DNA from: Tomitella fengzijianii
GTDB taxonomy: Bacteria; Actinomycetota; Actinomycetes; Mycobacteriales; Mycobacteriaceae
Reading direction: 5' to 3'
Assembly: GCF_007559025.1 (NCBI RefSeq)
Contig: NZ_CP041765.1
Location: 2,538,679 to 2,602,678, forward strand
Length of the DNA: 64,000 nucleotides
The notes beneath the pieces are model-generated. The model was not told the DNA's origin. It saw only the letters and a program-made list of their open reading frames with translations, and did not search any database. Shown here one piece after another: positions 58,827 to 64,000 of the stretch. The translations under genes and the position numbers were made by a program. Every line of letters starts with the position of its first letter. Positions within the stretch are counted from its first letter, which is position 1.

Positions 58827-59522
58827 TCACTTCGTGGTGGGCAGATTGGGACTCGACACGTCGATCGTCTGCCCCGGCTGATGCAACACCGCGAGCGCCA
58901 CCGGGGCCTTGAGCCCGCTCCGCTCCACACTCCCCCACACCAGCGTGCGACCGTCCGTCAGACCGAAGGAGATGTCCGACGGCGAACCCACGTCGATCGA
59001 CGTGATCTGCCCGCGGAGCTCCGGCGGCAGCCCGCCGACCGTCTGCAGCACCGCACGGAGCAGCTCCGCGTCGCCGGGATCGGCCATCGTGATCTTCGGC
59101 AGCCCCGGCGGCGGCGGTTCGGCGGCGAAGTCGACCCCGAGCTTGTCCAGCAGGTGCGGGCCGTCGCCGGAGTCCCGGTATGCGACGGGGACCCGCTCCA
59201 TCACGTCGACCCGGATCGTGGACGGGAACTCCCGGTGCACGCTCACCTCGGCGACGCGCGCGATCCCGGCCACCCTGTGTGCCGCGGCGGACGTGTCCAC
59301 CTGCATCAGCGGAGTCCCCTCCGGCACCGCGAGCGCCGCGACCACCTCGGGCTCGGACAGTCGATCCGTCCCCGTCACCTCGATCGCGCCGACCGACATC
59401 ACCGGGGTGAGCCACAGCACGCCGACGGCGGCCAGCAGCACGGTCAACGTGGCGGCCGCGGCCAGCAGCACCCGGTTGCGGCGACGCGCCGGCAGACGCG
59501 GGCGACGCGGCACACGCCTCAC
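58827..59522 (-). CDS. ftsQ: Cell division protein FtsQ
   Basis: Bitopic divisome protein of 231 residues. A basic N terminus [17 protein letters not shown] is followed by one membrane span ([20 protein letters not shown]) and the POTRA domain ([71 protein letters not shown]). A C-terminal beta domain completes it. The GTG overlaps the murC stop by 4 bases. The signal and fold are typical; sequence similarity within the family is low. Confidence 0.94.
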   Translation of the reverse strand: MRRVPRRPRLPARRRNRVLLAAAATLTVLLAAVGVLWLTPVMSVGAIEVTGTDRLSEPEVVAALAVPEGTPLMQVDTSAAAHRVAGIARVAEVSVHREFPSTIRVDVMERVPVAYRDSGDGPHLLDKLGVDFAAEPPPPGLPKITMADPGDAELLRAVLQTVGGLPPELRGQITSIDVGSPSDISFGLTDGRTLVWGSVERSGLKAPVALAVLHQPGQTIDVSSPNLPTTK

Positions 59523-61066
59523 GGGCGCCCCCGGCTCCCGGCGGAATCGTCACGCGCCGCCGACCCCAGGGCCGTCAGGATCTCGGGGCCCGTCATCGTG
59601 ACGTCCCCGGCGCCCATCGTGATCACCAAGTCGCCCTCACGCGCCAGCTCCGCGATCTGCGCGGGCGCCGCGGACAGGTCGGGCTGGAAGTAGGCGGTGG
59701 TCGTGATCTTCTCGGCGATGAGCAGGCCGCTGACCCCGGCCACCGGCCGCTCCCGCGCGCCGTACACATCGAGCACGACGACGATGTCGGCCAGGCTGAG
59801 CGCGGCCGCGAACTCCGCCGCGAATGCCGCCGTCCGCGAGTACAGATGCGGCTGGAACGCCACGATCACGCGGCCGCCCGCATCGCTTCCGGCCGGCCCG
59901 ACCATGTCGCGCGCCGCCCGGAGGACGGCCTCGACTTCGGTCGGATGGTGGGCGTAGTCGTCGACCACGCGCACCCCGGCGGCCTCGCCGCGAAGCTGGA
60001 AGCGGCGGTGGACACCGCCGAAACCGGCCAGGCCGTCGAGCGCCCTGTCCAGCGACGCGCCCGCCTCCCGCGCGGCGAGCAGCGCGCCCACCGCGTTGAC
60101 CGCCATGTGGCGGCCCGCCACGGCAAGCGTCATCGCCCGCGGATGGTCTTCGCCCGCGACCCGCAGCTCGCCGACGCCGCCCGCCCCTGTCGCCGACCAC
60201 TGCGCCAGGTGGGCCGCCACCGGCACCGGGCCGGTGTAAGGGGTGTGCGCGAACTCCGAGCTGTAACCGAGGACCCGGACCCCTTTGGAGAGCGAACGCT
60301 CGGCGAGGGCCGCCGCGCCGGGGTCGTCGAGGCAGGCGACCAGCACGCCGCCCGGCACGATGCGCTCGACGAAGTCGTCGAACACCTGACGGTAGGCCTC
60401 GAGCGAGCCGTAGTGGTCGAGGTGGTCGACGTCCACGTTGGTCACCACCACGATGCGCGGCCGGTACTGCAGCAGCGATCCGTCGCTTTCATCGGCCTCC
60501 GCGACGAACACCTCGCCCGTGCCGTGGTGGGCGTTGGTGCCGGACTCGTTCAGCTCCCCGCCGACGACGAACGACGGGTCCATCCGGCAGTGCTGCAACG
60601 CGACCACGACCATCGACGTGGTCGAGGTCTTCCCATGGGTGCCGGTCACCAGCAGCGAACGGTATCCGCGCATCAGCGCCGCCAGAACCGCCGGCCGCAG
60701 GAGCACGTCGATGCCCCGCGCCGCCGCCGCCACGAGCTCGGGGTTGTCGCGCGGGATCGCGCTCAACGTCGAGACGACCGACGTGGGCCCGCCGGGAAGC
60801 AGGTCCAGGGCCTCGGCCGAATGCCCTATCCGGATGCGGGCTCCGCCGGCGCGCAACGCCAGCACGCCCCGCGACTCCTTGGCATCGCTCCCCGACACCT
60901 GCCCGCCGCGGGCGAGCAGGATCCGCGCGATCCCGGACATTCCGGCCCCGCCGATCCCGATCATGTGCACGCGTTCGAGGTGCGGGGGAAGCGCCGCGCG
61001 CTCCGCGGCCTCGTCCGCCGCGAGCGGGTCCGTGTCCCTGTGCACCGGTCCTGCCCCTCCGCTCAC
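59519..61066 (-). CDS. murC: UDP-N-acetylmuramate-L-alanine ligase
   Basis: Cytosolic peptidoglycan precursor ligase adding L-Ala to UDP-MurNAc, 515 residues. It has [22 protein letters not shown] near residue 34, the ATP motif [30 protein letters not shown] and [40 protein letters not shown] and [16 protein letters not shown] follow. The GTG start overlaps the murG stop. A 16-bp direct repeat CACCGGTCCTGCCCCT lies at the murG-murC junction (61044-61080). Confidence 0.96.
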   Translation of the reverse strand: MSGGAGPVHRDTDPLAADEAAERAALPPHLERVHMIGIGGAGMSGIARILLARGGQVSGSDAKESRGVLALRAGGARIRIGHSAEALDLLPGGPTSVVSTLSAIPRDNPELVAAAARGIDVLLRPAVLAALMRGYRSLLVTGTHGKTSTTSMVVVALQHCRMDPSFVVGGELNESGTNAHHGTGEVFVAEADESDGSLLQYRPRIVVVTNVDVDHLDHYGSLEAYRQVFDDFVERIVPGGVLVACLDDPGAAALAERSLSKGVRVLGYSSEFAHTPYTGPVPVAAHLAQWSATGAGGVGELRVAGEDHPRAMTLAVAGRHMAVNAVGALLAAREAGASLDRALDGLAGFGGVHRRFQLRGEAAGVRVVDDYAHHPTEVEAVLRAARDMVGPAGSDAGGRVIVAFQPHLYSRTAAFAAEFAAALSLADIVVVLDVYGARERPVAGVSGLLIAEKITTTAYFQPDLSAAPAQIAELAREGDLVITMGAGDVTMTGPEILTALGSAARDDSAGSRGRP

Positions 61067-62298
61067 CGGTCCTGCCCCTTCAGGTAGCGCCCACCGGATT
61101 CGCCCTCGCCCACGGAGGCTCCACCCCTTCGGTCCCCGTCTGCGGCGACGTCACCGTCCGGCACCTCACCGGCCGCGCCGCCGCGGGCGGTCTCGACGAC
61201 GATCCGGGCGATCCGCCGGGCGCTGTCGCGGTGACCGGCATCGCCCGCCGCGTCCGACATCGCGGAGAGACGCGACCGGTCGCGCAGCAACGGCACCAGG
61301 CGGTCCAGCACCGCCTGCGCCGACAGCTCGGAGTCCCGCATCAGCATCCCGCCGCCCGACTCCACCACCGGAAGCGCGTTGAGCTCCTGCTCCCCGTTGC
61401 CGTGCGGCAGCGGTACGTACAGGGCCGGCAGCCCCACCGCGGACACCTCGGCGACGGTCATCGCGCCTGCGCGGCAGATCACCGCGTCCGCCGCCGCGTA
61501 GGCCAGGTCCATCCGCGTGATGTACGGCACCGCGACGTAGTCCGGGCCGCCCTCGGCGCGCTCCACGCTGACGGAGTTCTTGGGCCCGTGCGCATGCAGC
61601 ACGCCGATGCCCGCGGCCGACAGGTCGCGGGCCGCCTCCGTTACGGCCGTGTTCAGCGAATGCGCCCCCTGCGAGCCACCGAAGACGAGCACGGTGGGAG
61701 CATCCGGATCCAGCCCGAAGCTGGCCCGTGCCTGCGCGCGCAGTGCGCCGCGGTCCAGGTCGGTGATGGCCCTGCGCAGGGGGATCCCCACGACCTCCGC
61801 GCGCGGCAGGCCCGAGCCGGGGACCGCCGCGAGCACGCGGTCCGCCCCGCGTGCCCCCACCTTGTTGGCCAGGCCCGCGCTCGCGTTCGCCTCGTGCACG
61901 ATGACGGGTGTGCGCCGGCGCCCGCCGACGAGGCCGGGCCGCGCCGCCAGATAGGCGGGCAGAGCGACATATCCCCCGAAGCCCACGACCACGTCGGCCT
62001 GGCAACTGTCGAGGACGGCGCGCGTCCTGCGCACCGATTGCCGCAGCCGCCCCGGCAACCGGGCGAGATCGGCGCTGGGCTTCCGCGGCAGCGGGACCGG
62101 CGGGATGAGCTCGAGGGGGTAGCCGCGCTCGGGCACCAGCGTGGTCTCCAGACCGCGTTCGGTACCGAGCACGGTGACCCGCGTCCCCGGGGCGAGTTCG
62201 GACACCGCATCCGCCACGGCGAGCGCGGGCTCGACGTGGCCGGCCGTCCCGCCGCCCGCCACCACGACGGACAATCTGGCATCCGATCCGGTCACCAC
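61063..62298 (-). CDS. murG: UDP-GlcNAc transferase MurG (lipid II synthesis)
   Basis: Peripheral membrane glycosyltransferase converting lipid I to lipid II, 411 residues. It shows [71 protein letters not shown], and the UDP-binding [34 protein letters not shown]. The C-terminal tail beyond residue 370 is Gly/Asp-rich and variable. The start overlaps the ftsW end by 7 bases. Confidence 0.96.
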   Translation of the reverse strand: MVTGSDARLSVVVAGGGTAGHVEPALAVADAVSELAPGTRVTVLGTERGLETTLVPERGYPLELIPPVPLPRKPSADLARLPGRLRQSVRRTRAVLDSCQADVVVGFGGYVALPAYLAARPGLVGGRRRTPVIVHEANASAGLANKVGARGADRVLAAVPGSGLPRAEVVGIPLRRAITDLDRGALRAQARASFGLDPDAPTVLVFGGSQGAHSLNTAVTEAARDLSAAGIGVLHAHGPKNSVSVERAEGGPDYVAVPYITRMDLAYAAADAVICRAGAMTVAEVSAVGLPALYVPLPHGNGEQELNALPVVESGGGMLMRDSELSAQAVLDRLVPLLRDRSRLSAMSDAAGDAGHRDSARRIARIVVETARGGAAGEVPDGDVAADGDRRGGASVGEGESGGRYLKGQDR

Positions 62299-64000
62299 CG
62301 GTCTCCTCGCTTCCTGCTTTCAGGGCCGCCGCGCTGGAACTGCGACGGCGCACCCTGCGGCCTGCGTGCACCCGCACCTGTGCGGCCGGGATCGCCGCGC
62401 CCGGGCGTCCCCGCTCCGCCGTGCTTGGCCGACGATCCGCCGGGCGCCGCTCCACCCCGACGATACGGTGTTCCGCCGACCGGACGGCCGTGGGTGCCGC
62501 GGGCCTGGCGGGCCCGCGACTCCCTCGCAGCCTGGGACCCGCGCACCTGACCGGACCGGGGCCCGCCGGCGCGCGCCGCGGCCTCGGCCCGCTGCCGACG
62601 CATGTGCTGCTGGGCGCGCTGTGCCCGCTCACCCCGGGTCGCGGCGCCGACAAGTCCGCTGCGCTCCGGCCGGTACGGCTCCGGCAGCGGCAGCCGCAGC
62701 AGCTTCGGCAGCCGTGATTCGCGGCCGGACCGCAGTGCGGCGACCGCCTCCGGCTCGTGCCTGGCCGCGTTGGCCATCAGCCCGAACGCTGCGAGGGTGA
62801 CGGTCGTCGACGAACCGCCGGCCGAGATCAACGGCAGCTGCAGGCCGGTGACCGGCAGCAGGCCCACCACGTAGCCGATGTTGATGAACGCCTGCGAGAT
62901 GGTCCACGCGGTGACGCCGGCGACGAGCAGCCGCAGGAACGGGTCGGCCGAGCGGAGCATGATCCGCAATCCGGCGTACGCGAACAGCACGAACAACGCG
63001 ATGACGACGAGGCAGCCGATCAGACCCAGTTCCTCGCCGATGATCGCGAAGATGAAGTCGTTGTGGGAGTTGGGCAGGTAGTTCCACTTGGAACGGCTCT
63101 GGCCCGGCCCTCTGCCGAACAGGCCCCCGTCCGCCAGGGAGAACTTGGCCTGCAGCGCCTGATAGCCGCCGTGCTGCGGATCCGAACTCGGGTTGAGGAA
63201 GGACTGGATGCGCTCGACGCGGTACCCGGCGGAGAGCCCCAGCACCAGTGCCAGCGCGCCGCAGATCGCGGCCAGGACCGCGAACGACTTGACGGACAGC
63301 CCGGAGAACCAGAGCAGCGCGCCGACGATGATCGCCAGGGCGATCGTCGTCGAGAGGTTCGGCTGCAGCATCACCAACGCGAACGTGAGCACCGAGACGA
63401 AGCCGAGCCGCAGCCGCGGGTCGCCGAGCAGGCCCGGCATCGTCTTGCCGCGCGTGAGGATGTGCGCGCCCCAGATCACCAGGACCAGCTTCATCACCTC
63501 GGACGGCTGGAGCGAGAACGGCCCCAGGTCGATCCAGCGGCGGGCTCCCTGGACCTCGACGCCGATGCCGGGGACGAGGACCAGCACGAGCAGCAGCAAC
63601 GCGATGCCGATGCTCGGCGTGGCGAGCCTGCGCACCCAGGACACGGGAAGACGCATCGCCAGGTAGAACAGCATCGCCCCGATGATCGAGTACATCAGCT
63701 GGCTGTTGAACATGCTGTACGCCGAGCCGTCCTCGGTGTACGAGGCCACGCTGGACGCGGAGAGCACCATCGCCAGGCCGGACAGGGTCAGCAGAGCCGT
63801 GACGGTGACGACCAGGTGGAACGACATCAACGGGCCGCTGAGCCACACCGCGATCCCGCTGCGGCCTTCTGCGGCCTTCCCGCCGGACACGGCCTTCCCG
63901 CCGGACACGGCCTTCCCGCCGGACACGGCCTTGCCCGCGGCGGCCTTGCCGCCCGCAGGTCCGGCCGCGCGGTCCTTCCGTCCTCGTCGCGCGGCCGCTC
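62292..64000 (-). CDS. ftsW: Septal peptidoglycan polymerase FtsW, 5' end open at the window edge
   Basis: SEDS-family glycosyltransferase that polymerises lipid II at the septum, with about ten spans. It has [107 protein letters not shown] and [11 protein letters not shown]. The C-terminal tail of about 130 residues is basic, Arg/Gly-rich and probably disordered. At the N terminus the frame stays open to 63998, through Gly/Ala/Lys-rich residues with three KAVSGG repeats, so the true start may lie outside the window. Confidence 0.95.
   Translation of the reverse strand, partial: AAARRGRKDRAAGPAGGKAAAGKAVSGGKAVSGGKAVSGGKAAEGRSGIAVWLSGPLMSFHLVVTVTALLTLSGLAMVLSASSVASYTEDGSAYSMFNSQLMYSIIGAMLFYLAMRLPVSWVRRLATPSIGIALLLLVLVLVPGIGVEVQGARRWIDLGPFSLQPSEVMKLVLVIWGAHILTRGKTMPGLLGDPRLRLGFVSVLTFALVMLQPNLSTTIALAIIVGALLWFSGLSVKSFAVLAAICGALALVLGLSAGYRVERIQSFLNPSSDPQHGGYQALQAKFSLADGGLFGRGPGQSRSKWNYLPNSHNDFIFAIIGEELGLIGCLVVIALFVLFAYAGLRIMLRSADPFLRLLVAGVTAWTISQAFINIGYVVGLLPVTGLQLPLISAGGSSTTVTLAAFGLMANAARHEPEAVAALRSGRESRLPKLLRLPLPEPYRPERSGLVGAATRGERAQRAQQHMRRQRAEAAARAGGPRSGQVRGSQAARESRARQARGTHGRPVGGTPYRRGGAAPGGSSAKHGGAGTPGRGDPGRTGAGARRPQGAPSQFQRGGPESRKRGDRW
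63873..63926. repeat. Three exact 18-bp tandem repeats near the ftsW start
   Basis: GGCCTTCCCGCCGGACAC occurs three times without spacer on the plus strand, giving KAVSGG-type hexapeptides in the cytosolic N-terminal tail of FtsW. Exact identity suggests recent expansion. Confidence 0.92.

Overview
The window is a very GC-rich actinobacterial chromosome segment with dense gene packing and many ATGA/GTGA stop-start overlaps. Gene content points to the order Mycobacteriales (Corynebacteriales): PriA-type HisA, an ileS T-box leader, DnaE1, Wag31/SepF, a 13E12-type HNH gene, a mycofactocin-type SDR, a BioQ-type repressor and a BsaP-like biotin synthase partner. I cannot name the genus. From memory, much of the gene order parallels M. 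tuberculosis Rv1536-Rv1612, with the ftsW-to-divIVA division cluster (the Rv2144c-Rv2154c region there) joined directly upstream of ileS. I see no tRNA or rRNA gene, insertion sequence, CRISPR array or prophage.

Layout. 1-4 kb, minus strand: trpB (cut by the window edge), trpC, a Trp-associated membrane protein and trpE. 4-6.1 kb, minus: an inserted module of a CMD/AhpD-like protein, an ECF41 (SigJ-type) sigma factor, a DUF1059 protein and a 4-OT-type tautomerase, with an excellent ECF41/SigJ-type promoter in front of the DUF1059 gene. 6.3-6.9 kb, plus: a pcm-like methyltransferase. 7-14.2 kb, minus: hisDCB, a small membrane gene, hisH, a membrane gene, hisA/priA, hisN, hisF, hisI. 14.4-18.1 kb, minus: nadABC, divergent from an NrtR-type Nudix regulator with a perfect palindrome between them. 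18.9-24 kb: accessory region with two unknown divergent genes, a DUF2567 protein, a 13E12/HNH gene with an SOS-like box, a small membrane protein and an acetyltransferase.

24-33.6 kb: two biotin loci. bioB-bsaP is divergent from bioQ with twin operators between them, and bioA, bioF, bioD carry a third, perfect operator in front of bioF. Between the loci lie a DrrAB-type ABC exporter, an AGCS amino-acid symporter and a YigZ/IMPACT protein whose 3' end overlaps an extended bioD. 33.7-40 kb: SnoaL-like protein, old yellow enzyme and mycofactocin-type SDR; a lipoprotein with two cupredoxin-like domains; and an MFS exporter divergent from a TetR regulator with two palindromic operators. 40-53.4 kb, minus: ilvA, dnaE1, an unknown membrane protein, rluD, lspA, an MTB12-like lipoprotein, dinB and ileS with its T-box leader. 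53.4-64 kb, minus: ftsW (cut by the window edge), murG, murC, ftsQ, ftsZ, pgeF, yggS, sepF, yggT, divIVA/wag31 and a small membrane protein.

Most of the window is ordinary core metabolism and cell division. The most interesting parts are the ECF41 module wedged between hisI and trpE, the twin-cupredoxin lipoprotein, the BioQ and BsaP arrangement, the ileS leader with a possible long-range anti-Shine-Dalgarno, the bioD read-through antisense to yigZ, and repeated 15-21 bp in-frame expansions in envelope genes.
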